64,000 bases of DNA from Streptomyces sp. MNU76 (GCF_020982545.1 NZ_JAJKLK010000001.1:682001-746000); one strand, 5' to 3'. Positions 15,167 to 25,001 are shown, counted from the first letter of the stretch. Made by a program: numbers and translations. The notes: a model not told the origin generated them from the sequence alone.

Positions 15167-15379
15167 TCACGAGTCCGAGTCCGTCGGGTCCACCGTCGCC
15201 TGGTGGGCCTCGGCGAGGTGTTCCTCGGCCTTCAGCCACGGCAGGAACTGCGCGCCCCGGCGCCAGCCGCAGGTGTCGCATCTGATCGTGCGCTGCACCC
15301 CCGAGCGCTGTACCCGCACGGTGTGTTCCCGGCCGTGCTGGTCCCAGCGGGTCACCTTGCTCGTGTTGATCTGCTGCAT
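15167..15379 (-). CDS. conserved small zinc-binding-like protein
   Basis: 70 residues: MQQINTSKVTRWDQHGREHTVRVQ...IRCDTCGWRRGAQFLPWLKAEEHLAEAHQATVD. The C-x2-C and later H-x4-H resemble a C2H2-type zinc site, common in short Streptomyces hypothetical proteins. Convergent with the SRPBCC gene; function unknown. Confidence 0.65.
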   Translation of the reverse strand: MQQINTSKVTRWDQHGREHTVRVQRSGVQRTIRCDTCGWRRGAQFLPWLKAEEHLAEAHQATVDPTDSDS

Positions 15380-15522
15380 GACGTCTCCAGCCGTACGGTC
15401 CGCGAGGCTCGTGAGGCCCGTGAGGAGTGTGCGGCAAGACCAACATCAACAGGGGGGATCGACCGAGGAGTTGTCCCAGGCGTTACCTCGGGCCACTGGA
15501 GAAGGGTGCGACCCGGTGGGGC

Positions 15523-15599
15523 TTCTCGCGCAGTTCCCCGCGCCCATGAAAAGCACGGGGCGCGCCCAGAGTCTTTGGGGGCGTGGGGAACTGCGAGAG
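15523..15599. repeat. Intergenic CGCAGTTCCCC inverted repeat
   Basis: Arms CTCGCGCAGTTCCCCGCGCC and GGCGTGGGGAACTGCGAGAG enclose about 37 bases. This is a longer-looped relative of the glyS terminator and lies between two minus-strand genes, in the otherwise empty 15380-15649 stretch. Confidence 0.65.
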
Positions 15600-15649
15600 C
15601 AACCACGACGCACTGGTACCCGCCGACGCGCCCCAAGACCCCGCCGCCC

Positions 15650-17104
15650 CTACGACCTCACTCCCGCTGCATCCCTCACCTCGGGTGACTCCAGCCGCTT
15701 CGCCGTCCGCGCCGCGGTCTCCCGTGCCCACGGGCCCGTGGTGACCGCGCCCAGGACGAGGACGGCGAAGCCGCACACCGCGACGATCCACCAGGCGGGG
15801 CGGGCCGCCGCGACGAAGGAGTCGGCGTACGAGGAGGAGCCGATGCCCGCCGCCAGCACCGCTCCTATCACCGCGACGCCCAGCGTCTGGCCGATCTGGC
15901 GGCTGGTGGAGGCGATCGCGGCGGCGACACCGGCCTGGGCGCGCGGCATGCCCGAGACGGCCGTGTTGGTGATGGGCGCGTTGACGAAGCCGAAGCCGAG
16001 GCCGAAGAGGACGTAGCCGATGACGAGGGTGACGTCGCCGGTCTCGGCCTCGAACGCGGCGAAGAGCACCCCGCTCGCGGTCATCGCGACCCCGGCGATC
16101 AGGAGCGGCAGACGCGGGCCCCGGCTGCCGATCAGCCGCCCGGAGATCGGCGCGCAGACGAAGCACAGCAGCGCCATCGGGAGCATCCACAGGCCGGCGT
16201 GCAGCGCGTCGAGGCCCCGGACGTTCTGCAGGTACAGCGTCGACAGGAACAAGAAGCCGCCGAGCGCGGCGAACGCGCTGATCGCGGTCACCGTCGCTCC
16301 GCTGAACGGTGCCGAACGGAAGAAGCGCAGGTCGATGAGGGGTTCCGCGCGGCGGGGCTCGTAGCGCAGGAGGCCGAGGAACGCGGCGAGCGCGACACCG
16401 CCGAGGGCGAGGGTCTCGGCGACCGGCGCGGTCGGCGCCTCGATGATCGCGTAGGTGAGGGAGCCGAGCAGCGCGATGACGAGCAGCTGGCCGACGGGGT
16501 CGGGGCGGCGGGCCTTGGGGGCGCGGGACTCGGGGACGTACCGCCGGGTCAGCAGGAGTGCGGCCAGACCGACCGGCAGGTTGATCCAGAAGATCGAGCG
16601 CCAGCCGACCGACTCCACGAGCAGTCCGCCGATGATCGGCCCGGCGGCCATCGAGATGCCCACCACCGCACCCCAGATACCGATCGCCCGGGCCCGCTCG
16701 CGCGGGTCCGTGAACGTGTTGGTGATGATCGACATCGCGACCGGGTTGAGCATCGAGCCGCCGACCGCCTGCACCATCCGGAAGGCGACCAGCGATTCGA
16801 GGTTCGGGGCGAGCGAGCACAGCAGGGAGCCGACGGCGAAGACGACCAGCCCGGCCATGAAGACCCGTTTGCGGCCGATCCGGTCCGCGGTGGAGCCGGC
16901 CAGCATCAGCAGTGCGGCCAGTACCAGGGTGTAGGCGTCGACGGTCCACTGGAGCCCCGCGAGGCTCGCGTTCAGGTCGCGCTGCATGGAGGGCAGGGCG
17001 ACGTTCAGGACGGTGTTGTCCAGGCTCACGATCAGGAGGCTGATGCAGCAGATCGCGAGCACCAGCAGACGGTGACGGCGACTGAGCTCGGGCATGCGCC
17101 CCAT
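15650..17104 (-). CDS. MFS multidrug exporter, DHA2 (14-TM) family
   Basis: 484 residues; MPELS 9 bases inside is an alternative start. The first membrane helix is LLVLAICCISLLIVSLDNTVLNVALP, with the conserved D-x-T-V-L-N-V-A-L-P of DHA2 exporters. Motif A is GSTADRIGRKR (about 74) and motif C is in GAVVGISMAAGPIIGGLLVESVGWRSIFWINLP, followed by further helices to about 465, matching the EmrB/QacA group. It should export a drug or metabolite by proton antiport. No regulator gene is adjacent on the same strand; it is divergent from dusB across 72 bases. Confidence 0.93.
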   Translation of the reverse strand: MGRMPELSRRHRLLVLAICCISLLIVSLDNTVLNVALPSMQRDLNASLAGLQWTVDAYTLVLAALLMLAGSTADRIGRKRVFMAGLVVFAVGSLLCSLAPNLESLVAFRMVQAVGGSMLNPVAMSIITNTFTDPRERARAIGIWGAVVGISMAAGPIIGGLLVESVGWRSIFWINLPVGLAALLLTRRYVPESRAPKARRPDPVGQLLVIALLGSLTYAIIEAPTAPVAETLALGGVALAAFLGLLRYEPRRAEPLIDLRFFRSAPFSGATVTAISAFAALGGFLFLSTLYLQNVRGLDALHAGLWMLPMALLCFVCAPISGRLIGSRGPRLPLLIAGVAMTASGVLFAAFEAETGDVTLVIGYVLFGLGFGFVNAPITNTAVSGMPRAQAGVAAAIASTSRQIGQTLGVAVIGAVLAAGIGSSSYADSFVAAARPAWWIVAVCGFAVLVLGAVTTGPWARETAARTAKRLESPEVRDAAGVRS

Positions 17105-17176
17105 CGTACGCCCGACTCGATAGTGCGCCTAACTAATGAATGGCGAGCATGCGTCCGTGTGCGTGACAATGGGGGA

Positions 17177-18385
17177 ATGTCCACGCCCGTGTCCCTCGCC
17201 CCGGCCCTCCTGCGGATCGGCCCGCACACCGTCACCCCGCCCGTCGTCCTGGCTCCGATGGCCGGGATCACCAACGCGCCCTTCCGCACCCTGTGCCGGG
17301 AGTTCAGCGGCGGCAAGGGGCTGTTCGTCAGCGAGATGATCACCACGCGGGCGCTGGTCGAGCGCAACGAGAAGACCATGCAGCTGATCCACTTCGACGC
17401 GACCGAGAAGCCGCGCTCGATCCAGCTGTACGGCGTGGACCCGGCGACCGTCGGCAAGGCCGTCCGCATGATCGCGGAGGAGGGCCTCGCCGACCACATC
17501 GACCTCAACTTCGGCTGCCCGGTCCCCAAGGTGACCCGCAAGGGAGGCGGCTCGGCCCTCCCGTACAAGCGGAACCTGCTGCGTGCCATCCTCCGCGAGG
17601 CCGTGAGCGGCGCGGGCGACCTCCCGGTCACCATGAAGATGCGCAAGGGCATCGACGACGACCACATCACCTACCTCGACGCCGGCCGGATCGCCGTCGA
17701 GGAGGGCGTCACCGCGATCGCCCTGCACGGCCGCACCGCCGCCCAGCACTACGGCGGCACCGCCGACTGGGACGCCATCGCCCGCCTCAAGGAGCACGTC
17801 CCCGAGATCCCCGTCCTCGGCAACGGCGACATCTGGTCCGCCCAGGACGCGCTGCGCATGGTCCGCGAGACCGGCTGCGACGGAGTGGTCGTGGGGCGCG
17901 GCTGCCTGGGCCGGCCGTGGCTGTTCGCCGACCTGGTCGCGGCCTTCGAGGGGCGTACCGAGGACATCGCGCGTCCGTCGCTGCGCGAGGTGGCCGACGT
18001 CATGGTCCGGCACGCCACCCTGCTCGGCGAGTGGATCGAAAATGGTGAGGCGGCCCGAAGGGTCACCGTTGAGGGTGGTGGGGGGAGACGGGTGGGCGAG
18101 TCGAAGGGGGTCGTCGACTTCCGCAAGCACGTCGCCTGGTATCTCAAGGGATTCGCCGTCGGCTCCGAGATGCGCAAGCGGCTCGCCATCACCTCCTCCC
18201 TCGCCGAACTCCGCGCCGGACTCGACGAGTTGGACCTCGACCAGCCCTGGCCCACCGGCGCCGACGGGCCGCGCGGCCGCACCTCCGGCAACAACCGCGT
18301 CGTCCTGCCCGACGGCTGGCTCAAGGACCCCTACGACTGTGCGGGCGTGGGCGAGGAAGCCGAACTGGACACGTCCGGGGGGTAG
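17177..18385 (+). CDS. dusB: tRNA-dihydrouridine synthase DusB
   Basis: 402 residues from ATG 17177 (GGGGGA just upstream). An FMN TIM-barrel with VVLAPMAGITNAPFRTLCREF, DLNFGCPVPKVTRKGGGSALP (catalytic Cys in NFGCP), IALHGRTAAQHYGG, VLGNGDIWS and VVVGRGCLGRPWLF. It reduces uridines in the tRNA D-loop with NADPH. A low-complexity stretch (about 296-311, RRVTVEGGGGRRVGES) sits before VVDFRKHVAWYLKGF and looks like a small lineage-specific insertion. A core gene. Confidence 0.96.
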   Translation: MSTPVSLAPALLRIGPHTVTPPVVLAPMAGITNAPFRTLCREFSGGKGLFVSEMITTRALVERNEKTMQLIHFDATEKPRSIQLYGVDPATVGKAVRMIAEEGLADHIDLNFGCPVPKVTRKGGGSALPYKRNLLRAILREAVSGAGDLPVTMKMRKGIDDDHITYLDAGRIAVEEGVTAIALHGRTAAQHYGGTADWDAIARLKEHVPEIPVLGNGDIWSAQDALRMVRETGCDGVVVGRGCLGRPWLFADLVAAFEGRTEDIARPSLREVADVMVRHATLLGEWIENGEAARRVTVEGGGGRRVGESKGVVDFRKHVAWYLKGFAVGSEMRKRLAITSSLAELRAGLDELDLDQPWPTGADGPRGRTSGNNRVVLPDGWLKDPYDCAGVGEEAELDTSGG

Positions 18386-18531
18386 TTGCCCGCTTCTGCG
18401 GGTGTTCCGGTCGTTGTGCGGCCGGTTTCCGTCATCTCGGAATGAGTGCGGAAATGTCCGGGTAGCGCCTTTTGGTGTGCGGAGCGAACGAGACACCGAA
18501 GAAGCCGACGAAGACGCCCCGGAAGCGGCCG

Positions 18532-19674
18532 ATGCGGAAACCCTCGGCGCCCCCGTCCTACGTCCCCCACTGCGCCCACTACGTCTCGTACGTCCTGACC
18601 GTGCTGGACCGGCTGGTCCCGGCCGGCACCCGGTGCGCGCTCATCGGCGCGCCGCTCAACTCCAACGTCGGCGACAGCGCGATCTGGCTCGGCCAGCGCG
18701 CCCTGCTGGACGCGCTCGGCGCCGACGTGCGCTACGCCTGCGACCTGATGTCGTACGACGCCGGGCAGTTGGCCGCCTGCCTCCCGGACGGTCCGATCAT
18801 GCTGACGGGCGGCGGCACCCTCGGCGACCTGTGGGAGGACAGCCAGCTCCTGCGCGAACAGGTCCTGCGTGACTTCCCGGACCGCCGGATCGTCCAGCTG
18901 CCCCAGTCCGTGCACTTCACGGACCACGCCAACCTCACCCGCGCCCGCCGTGTCTTCGACGCCCACCCCGACCTGACGCTGCTGCTGCGCGACCGGCACA
19001 GCCTGCACCGCTGCCGCGCCGTCTTCGAGGCCCCCTCGCTGCTCGCCCCCGACCTGGCGTTCGCCGTGCCGCCGGACGCGCTCACCGGCGGCACGATCGC
19101 CCATGACGTGATCTGGCTGGCCAGGGAGGACAAGGAGTCGGCGAAGGGCCCACCGGCCGGGCGCGGCACGGCACGCAAGGAGCGCGGCGGCCCGTACGTC
19201 TTCGACTGGACCCGGGAGGGCGAGGACACCGACTGGCGACGGGCCAAGGAGGCGCTGTGGCGGAGCCGGGCCCGCGCCCTGTGCCGCGCCGCCTCGGGCG
19301 ACCCGCCCGGCGCCGTCCCCGCGCTCCTCGCCGCCTACGACGGCCTCGCCCGCCTCCAACTCGCGTGCGGCTGCCGCCTGTTGGCTGCCGGCCGGGTCAC
19401 GGTCACCGACCGCCTCCACGGCCACGTCCTCGCCCTCCTCCTGGGCCTTCCCCACGTCCTGCTCGCCGACCGCTACGGCAAGGCCCGCAGCTACTGGGAC
19501 ACCTGGCCGACCCACCGCCCCCCGACCACGGAGTGGGCGTGGACGGAGGCGGAGGCAAGGCAGCGGGCGGGAGCCCTGCTGGCGGGCCTCCGGCCTGAAA
19601 GGCGGGGGGAACTGCGCGAGAAGCCCCACCGGACCCGCACCCGCCATCGCACAGGAACCGTTCCTGGGGACTGA
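18532..19674 (+). CDS. polysaccharide pyruvyl transferase family protein
   Basis: 380 residues from ATG 18532 (GGAAG 7 bases upstream); TTG 18472 or GTG 18475 would add about 20 basic residues. The N-terminus CALIGAPLNSNVGDSAIWLGQRALLDALGA and the middle IMLTGGGTLGDLWEDSQLLREQVLRDFPDRRIVQLPQSVHF are typical of the CsaB/WcaK fold. TVTDRLHGHVLALLLGLPHVLLADRYGKARSYWDTW is the conserved C-terminal D-R-L-H-G motif. It probably adds pyruvate ketals to a surface glycan. The last 25 residues are read through a dispersed GGGGAACTGCGCGAG repeat, so the native C-terminus may have been extended by repeat insertion. Confidence 0.88.
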   Translation: MRKPSAPPSYVPHCAHYVSYVLTVLDRLVPAGTRCALIGAPLNSNVGDSAIWLGQRALLDALGADVRYACDLMSYDAGQLAACLPDGPIMLTGGGTLGDLWEDSQLLREQVLRDFPDRRIVQLPQSVHFTDHANLTRARRVFDAHPDLTLLLRDRHSLHRCRAVFEAPSLLAPDLAFAVPPDALTGGTIAHDVIWLAREDKESAKGPPAGRGTARKERGGPYVFDWTREGEDTDWRRAKEALWRSRARALCRAASGDPPGAVPALLAAYDGLARLQLACGCRLLAAGRVTVTDRLHGHVLALLLGLPHVLLADRYGKARSYWDTWPTHRPPTTEWAWTEAEARQRAGALLAGLRPERRGELREKPHRTRTRHRTGTVPGD

Positions 19675-20060
19675 GCATGAGTGAGTCCGCCCAGCCGCAC
19701 GCCCCGAACGGTCTGGGGCGTTCCCCCACTGCCTCAAGGGCGTGGGAGGTACCCCCAGGTCCCCGGCGTACTCAACCCCGGGGCGGCGACACGCATCCTG
19801 TACGTGGTCCGGTCCCGGGAGGCCGGTTCCCTCACGACCTGGCCAGGTGGGTACGGACAGAGGGCGACGGAGAGGCCCCGGACCTTCTCTCCGGAGGAAA
19901 GGGGGGCTCCGCACGCCGGCTCCGTTCCCGGTGTCCCGGATCGCCCGCTCACCGTAGCCCGAACAGCCCACACCGTCGCAAACCCGGAAGCCGATCATCG
20001 CACGATCGAGCTCATCCACCCTCGTACGCACTCCCCGGCAAGCAGCTGGCAACCCACGCC
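19675..20060. other. 386-base stretch without a supported gene
   Basis: It contains a GTTCCCCCACTGCC...GTGGGAGGTACCCCC inverted motif (near 19720-19760) of a kind common between Streptomyces genes, and weakly coding-like ATRILYVVRS near 19785. Frames here are open only because of high GC. It could be a decayed gene after the pyruvyl transferase; nothing definite is seen. Confidence 0.5.
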
Positions 20061-22001
20061 CTAGGCACCCCCCACCGCAGTCAACAACGCCAACGGAGCC
20101 GCCGCCGACCGCGCCTCCCGCACGCAGGCGTGCGGATACGGCACCGGCACCGGATGCGTCTCCCTCCCGTACCCGGCCAGTACCTCCGGCAGCCGATGCC
20201 CCCCGGCCGACGCCGCGTCCACCATGCCGGAGGCCACCGCCCGCGCCTCGTCATGCAGCCCGTACCGCGCCAGACCCAAGGTGATCAGCGCGTTGTCGTG
20301 CGGCCAGACCGACCCCCGGTGGTACGACAGCGGGTGGTACGCCGGCTGCCCGGCGGCCAGCGTCCGCACGCCCCACCCGGAGAAGAAGTCCGGCTCCAGC
20401 AACCGCCGCCCGACCACCTTCCCGTACTCCTTGTCCAGCAGCCCCGACCAGAGCAGATGCCCCGCGTCCGAGGCGAGGGCGTCGACCTGCGCGCCCTCGC
20501 CGTCCAGCGCCAGCGCGGGGAACTCGTGCCCGGGCATCCAGAAGTCCCGCTGGAACCGGTCGCGCAGGTCACCCGCGGCCTGTTCCAGCAGCGCCGCGTA
20601 CACCTCGTCCTCCCAGACCGTGCGGGCCAGCACGGCGGTGCGGCGCAGCGCGTCGTACGCGTAGCCCTGCGCGCCCGCGGCCATCACCGGCCCGCCGGCG
20701 GGCCGGCCGCCGTCGGCGGAGCAGATCGCGCCGGGGGAGTCCTTCCAGTTCTGGTTGGCGAGGCCGCCCTGGTCGGCGCGGTAGACGAGGTAGCCGCGCG
20801 AGGTGAGGCCGCCGTGGTCGAGCATCCAGCCGATCGCGGCCCGCGCGTGGCGTTCGAGACGGCGGGCCAGGGTGACGTCCCCGGTCTGCTCGACATACGT
20901 GCCGAGCAGCACGAGGAAGAGCGGGGTCGCGTCCACCGAGCCGTAGTAACGGCCGTACGGGACCTGCCCGAAGTGTGCCAGCTCCCCGTGCCGCACCTCG
21001 TGCACGATCTTGCCGGGCTGGGCCACCGAGTCGACGCCGACCTCGGTCGCCTGGGCGGCGGCGAGCGCGAGCAGGGTGGCGGCCGCCGGCTCCGGTCGGT
21101 AGGGGAGCGTGAAGAGGGAGGTCAGCAGGGCGTCCCGGCCGAGGAGGGTGAGGAACCAGGGCGCCCCGGCGGCGGGCACCCGCAGGGTCTCCCCGTCCGG
21201 GCCGGTCGCCGGGATCTGCAGCGCGGCGAGATCGGCGAGACCGCGCTCGCACGCGGCGGCCAGCTCCGGCCAACCCGTGGGGAAGGCCACGCCCTCCACG
21301 AACTCGTCCTCCAGACCGCGGAGTTGTTCGTGCACGGCGGAAGGGGAGCTCGGCACCCGCAGGGCCCGGCGGTCACCGTGGGTCCGCGCCATCACCCGGC
21401 AGGTCAGCTCCGCCGAGCCGTGCGGCGCGACATCGAGGGCCCAGACCAGGCGCCGCGCCCCCGTCCCGGTCTCCTCCACAGCGTCCGGTGCGGGCTCGGT
21501 CGTCACCGTCGTGCAGGACCGCCACTCGCCACGCCGGTAGCTGAACTCCACCCCGTCGTCCAGGACTTCGCGCCTGCGGACGACACCGATCTTGGCGTAC
21601 GTACGGAAGTCGGAGCGCAGCTCGAACTGGTCGGTGAAGTCGGCGTCGACGGTGATCGCGATCCGGACGGTCGTCGCCACCGGCCGGTTGCTGGTGACGC
21701 GCAGCGTCTCCACGAACGCGCTGTCGGAGACGGCCTGTTCACGGAAGAGCGTGTACGCCGGCGGCTCCCGGCGCCCGCCCCGGGGCACGAGCACACAGCG
21801 GGCGACGTCACCGTCCGCGACGGGTGTGAGCGTCTCGGGAACCGCGCCGTCGACGGTCAGCTGCCACCTGCTGAGATGCCGGGCGTCCCGGACGAACAGC
21901 CCGTCCGGTGAACTGCCGCCCCGCACACCGCTGATGTCGCCGCCGTCGCCCACGGCGGCGAACGTCCCGCCGCGCACGAGCAGGTGATGCCGGTCCGTCA
22001 T
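20061..22001 (-). CDS. glycogen-debranching-type glycoside hydrolase (amylo-alpha-1,6-glucosidase-like)
   Basis: 646 residues. The N-terminal domain (about 1-200: FAAVGDGGDISGVRGGSSPDGLFVRDARHLSRWQLTVDG, DADFTDQFELR) is the GDE_N-type beta-sandwich. An (alpha/alpha)6 barrel follows, with APWFLTLLGRDALLTSLFTLPYRP, SVDATPLFLVLLGTYVEQTGD, GLANQNWKDSPGAI and HRGSVWPHDNALITLGLARYG. The FLTLFGRDS-like and WKDS motifs mark bacterial debranching-enzyme-like hydrolases. Its start overlaps the stop of the upstream GH gene (ATGA), so both act together on an alpha-glucan or glucoside. Confidence 0.9.
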   Translation of the reverse strand: MTDRHHLLVRGGTFAAVGDGGDISGVRGGSSPDGLFVRDARHLSRWQLTVDGAVPETLTPVADGDVARCVLVPRGGRREPPAYTLFREQAVSDSAFVETLRVTSNRPVATTVRIAITVDADFTDQFELRSDFRTYAKIGVVRRREVLDDGVEFSYRRGEWRSCTTVTTEPAPDAVEETGTGARRLVWALDVAPHGSAELTCRVMARTHGDRRALRVPSSPSAVHEQLRGLEDEFVEGVAFPTGWPELAAACERGLADLAALQIPATGPDGETLRVPAAGAPWFLTLLGRDALLTSLFTLPYRPEPAAATLLALAAAQATEVGVDSVAQPGKIVHEVRHGELAHFGQVPYGRYYGSVDATPLFLVLLGTYVEQTGDVTLARRLERHARAAIGWMLDHGGLTSRGYLVYRADQGGLANQNWKDSPGAICSADGGRPAGGPVMAAGAQGYAYDALRRTAVLARTVWEDEVYAALLEQAAGDLRDRFQRDFWMPGHEFPALALDGEGAQVDALASDAGHLLWSGLLDKEYGKVVGRRLLEPDFFSGWGVRTLAAGQPAYHPLSYHRGSVWPHDNALITLGLARYGLHDEARAVASGMVDAASAGGHRLPEVLAGYGRETHPVPVPYPHACVREARSAAAPLALLTAVGGA

Positions 22002-23614
22002 CCCCGTTCCCCTCCCTGGTCACTCATACCGAACTTGGTCTCGTCCCTGCCGAACCCGGCCCCGCCCGTGCCGGACTCCACCTCGTCTCTGCCGGACTCC
22101 ATCCCGTTCCTGCCGAACCCGGCTTCGTCGGTGGCGTGGTGCCGTGCGTGGTGCCGTTCCCGGGCGCGCTGCCGCTCGCGGGCGGGCGGCCGGCCGTGGT
22201 CGTCCCGGTGCAGCAGGTCGAGGGTGAGCGCGGCCGTCCAGCCGAAGCCGGCCGCTCCGCACGCCTCGCCGGTGTACGGGTCGACGTACTCGGCGAACCC
22301 GGACGCCACCGCCGTCTCCAGCAGCGCCGTCCGCAGCGCGTCGGCCCGCCCTCTCTCCCCGTGCAGCCTGAGTCCCCGTTCCAGCATCCAGTTGGTGTTG
22401 AACCAGGCGGGCCCGCGCCAGTAGCGGTGCGGATCGAAGGCCTCGCCGGTCAGGTCGTACGACGGCACCAGCAGGGTGGTGTCGCCGAGCCCGAAGTGCG
22501 GGCCGTGCATCGTGCGGACGAGGGCGGCGGCGATGTCCCGGGGGAGACCCGGGAGCAGCAGCGGGACGAGGCCGGAGACGCCGCGCTCGGGGATGAGCGC
22601 GCCGGTGGTGACGTCGCGGCAGAGGAACATGCCCTCCGCCGGGGCCCACAGCCGCTCCACCAGGGCCGCCGTCAGCCGTTCGGCGCGCGTGTGCCGGGCC
22701 GTCCCCGACGCGCCCAACTCCTTCGCGATCCGGGCGAGGGCGTGCTCGGAGGCGATGAGCAGCGCGTTGAACGCCGGGTCCTCGACGGCGAACTCCGCCT
22801 CCCCGGCCCCGCTCCTCCCCGTGAGCCGCTCACCCGCCCGCTCACCCACCCGGTCCCGGTACCCCGCGTCGCGGTAGTCCGCCGCCAGTCGCACGTACCG
22901 CCCGTAGTCCAGATCCGTCGGCCGGTCCTCGGCCGCGCCGTGGTCGAGGTCGGCGCGGCGGAAGGAGCGGGCGGGGGCCGGGGTGATCCGGGCGAGCGGC
23001 GCGTCCCAGGCGGGGCTGTTGTCCATGCCCTGCTCCCAGGGGTGGACGACCGAGGCCAGCCCGCCGCCGCCCAGGTCACGGCGGTCCAGCAGATAGCGGT
23101 GCCAGGCGGCAAGCCCCGGATAGACCCGCTCCAGGAAGCCGCGCGCCCTGGACAGCTCCGGGTCGGCCCGGTGCACCAGCCATGCCGCCAGCGCGTGCAC
23201 CGGCGGCTGCACGATGCCCGAGGTCTCGGTGGTGCGTGGGGCGTCGGCGGCGCGTCCCGCGGTCGAGGAGCGCCAGAAGTCGGGGCTCGGGAAGTACGCG
23301 TCCAGCGGCACCGAGGGGTTGAAGACGATGTGCGGGATCCGCCCGTCCCCCCACCGCGCGGCGAGCAGCGTCTCCAACTCGGTCTGCGCCCGCAGGGGCG
23401 AGACATGCCGCAGGCCGATCGCGATGAACGCCGAGTCCCAGGACCACTGGTGCGGATACAGCGTGCGCGACGGCACGGTGGACCGCCCGGTCCAGTTGGC
23501 CGCCAGCACCTCGGCCGCCGCGCGGTGCGGCGAACCGGGCGGATCGTATACGTAGTCCCGGACACGGGTTGTCGTGCCTGGTCGACGGGCGGTGAGCTGG
23601 GTAGTGCGGTCCAC
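21998..23614 (-). CDS. MGH1-like/GH63-like glycoside hydrolase
   Basis: 538 residues. An (alpha/alpha)6-barrel hydrolase: LYPHQWSWDSAFIAIGLRHVSPLRAQTELETLL, GRIPHIVFNPSVPLDAYFPSPDFW, SGIVQPPVHALAAWLVHR, LASVVHPWEQGMDNSPAWD, RYWRGPAWFNTNWMLERGLRLHG and YVDPYTGEACGAAGFGWTAAL. These fit the mannosylglycerate hydrolase/glucosidase (GH63 clan) signature. The last 45 residues (EAGFGRNGMESGRDEVESG with near-repeats) are a low-complexity tail from a degenerate tandem repeat. First gene of a two-gene operon divergent from a ROK regulator. Confidence 0.88.
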   Translation of the reverse strand: MDRTTQLTARRPGTTTRVRDYVYDPPGSPHRAAAEVLAANWTGRSTVPSRTLYPHQWSWDSAFIAIGLRHVSPLRAQTELETLLAARWGDGRIPHIVFNPSVPLDAYFPSPDFWRSSTAGRAADAPRTTETSGIVQPPVHALAAWLVHRADPELSRARGFLERVYPGLAAWHRYLLDRRDLGGGGLASVVHPWEQGMDNSPAWDAPLARITPAPARSFRRADLDHGAAEDRPTDLDYGRYVRLAADYRDAGYRDRVGERAGERLTGRSGAGEAEFAVEDPAFNALLIASEHALARIAKELGASGTARHTRAERLTAALVERLWAPAEGMFLCRDVTTGALIPERGVSGLVPLLLPGLPRDIAAALVRTMHGPHFGLGDTTLLVPSYDLTGEAFDPHRYWRGPAWFNTNWMLERGLRLHGERGRADALRTALLETAVASGFAEYVDPYTGEACGAAGFGWTAALTLDLLHRDDHGRPPARERQRARERHHARHHATDEAGFGRNGMESGRDEVESGTGGAGFGRDETKFGMSDQGGERG

Positions 23615-23795
23615 GCAGGGCTCCCTGAGGACAAGGTGCCGACCGGTTCGGCAGTAGCTACCGTAGGGTTACGTCTACTTAACACGCAAAACTCAATATG
23701 TAATGCAGAGTTGGTGAGCGCAAGAGGGTGCGGGGGAACGAATTCCCATGGGGCCGCGACAATGGCGGCATCGAGGACGACATGAGCGAAGGGCC

Positions 23796-25001
23796 GTGAA
23801 GGTGGGCAGTCACGCGGGGGCAGGAGATCTGCTGGAGCTGGTCCGCAGCGGCCGGGCCACCACCCGGGGCGCGCTCCAGCAGGCCACGGGCCTCTCCCGG
23901 GCGACCGTCGGCCAGCGCCTGGACCGGCTCTTCCGTGCGGGCTGGCTGCGCGAGGGCGCCGGCGGCCCCGTCGGCTCGCCGCTCGGCGGCCGCCCCTCCA
24001 TCACCCTGGAGTTCGACGACGAGCACGCGGTCGTCCTCGCCGCCGACCTCGACACCCGCCATGCCCGCGCCGCCGTGCTCTCCCTGACCGGCGAGATCCA
24101 GGCCGAGCACGCCGGCGTCCTGCTCATCGAGGAGGGCCCCGACGCCGTCCTGGACGAACTCGGGCGCTGGTTCGCCGAGTTGCTGGAGAAGGCAGGCCAC
24201 CCCGCCGACGCCGTCTGCGGGATCGGCCTCGCGGTCCCCGGCCCGGTCGACATCGACACCGGTCGTGTGGTGCAGCCGCCGATCATGCCCGGCTGGGACG
24301 GCTACGACATACGAGGCCGCCTGGCCCGCGCCTTCACCGACCACGCGAGCGGCCCCGCCGGGACACCGGTCCTCGTCGACAACGACGCCAACCTCATGGC
24401 GTACGGGGAACAGCGCGCGGGCTACGCCGACTGCGCGGCGTTCGCGCTGGTCAAGGTCTCCACGGGTATCGGCGCCGGGGTCGTGGTGGGCGGCTCGATA
24501 TTCCGGGGCGTGGACGGCGGTGCCGGGGACATCGGCCACATCCGGGTCCCGCAGGGCGCGGAGGCGCTGTGCAAGTGCGGCTCGTACGGCTGTCTGGCGG
24601 CGGTCGCGAGCGGCGGCGCCGTGGCCCGACGGCTTGCGGAGGCGGGGGTTCCGGCGGCCTCCGGCTCAGATGTGCGGGATCTGCTGGTCGCCGGCCACCC
24701 GGGGGCGACGGCCCTCGCGCGGGAGGCGGGCCGGGCCGTCGGGGACGTCCTGGCGACGGTCGTGACCCTGCTGAACCCCGGCGTCCTGATGATCGCCGGC
24801 GATTTGGCCGGAACCCCCTTCCTCACGGGCGTCCGCGAACTGCTCTACCAGCGCGCACTGCCCCGCTCCACGGCCCACCTGGACGTGGTGACCTCGAAGC
24901 TCGGGGAGCGGGCGGGGCTGGTGGGGGCGGGTGCACTGGTCGTCGAGCACCTCTACGCGCCGGAGCGGGCCGAGCAGCGGTTGGTGGCGCTCGGGGTGTG
25001 A
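23796..25001 (+). CDS. ROK-family transcriptional regulator
   Basis: 401 residues from GTG 23796 (GAGCGAAGGG upstream); ATG 23748 is the alternative. A winged helix occupies residues 10-60 (LLELVRSGRATTRGALQQATGLSRATVGQRLDRLFRAGWL). The ROK domain follows with IGLAVPGPVDIDTG, LVDNDANLMAYGEQ (the D-N-D-A-N motif) and the zinc site GHIRVPQGAEALCKCGSYGCLAAVASG (C-x-C-G-x-x-G-C-L). Such regulators usually bind a sugar and control the adjacent glycoside-hydrolase operon, here transcribed divergently. The 181-base spacer holds AACTC...GAGTT near 23693-23715 as a possible operator. Confidence 0.92.
   Translation: MKVGSHAGAGDLLELVRSGRATTRGALQQATGLSRATVGQRLDRLFRAGWLREGAGGPVGSPLGGRPSITLEFDDEHAVVLAADLDTRHARAAVLSLTGEIQAEHAGVLLIEEGPDAVLDELGRWFAELLEKAGHPADAVCGIGLAVPGPVDIDTGRVVQPPIMPGWDGYDIRGRLARAFTDHASGPAGTPVLVDNDANLMAYGEQRAGYADCAAFALVKVSTGIGAGVVVGGSIFRGVDGGAGDIGHIRVPQGAEALCKCGSYGCLAAVASGGAVARRLAEAGVPAASGSDVRDLLVAGHPGATALAREAGRAVGDVLATVVTLLNPGVLMIAGDLAGTPFLTGVRELLYQRALPRSTAHLDVVTSKLGERAGLVGAGALVVEHLYAPERAEQRLVALGV

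Noticed and set aside
19677-20064. Small genes in the gap after the pyruvyl transferase
   Set aside because: All three frames are open because of GC content; no start signals or conserved motifs that I can support.
23600-25001. Sugar ABC transporter in the glycoside-hydrolase locus
   Set aside because: Expected beside a ROK-controlled operon but none is present; only the two hydrolases and the regulator are seen.
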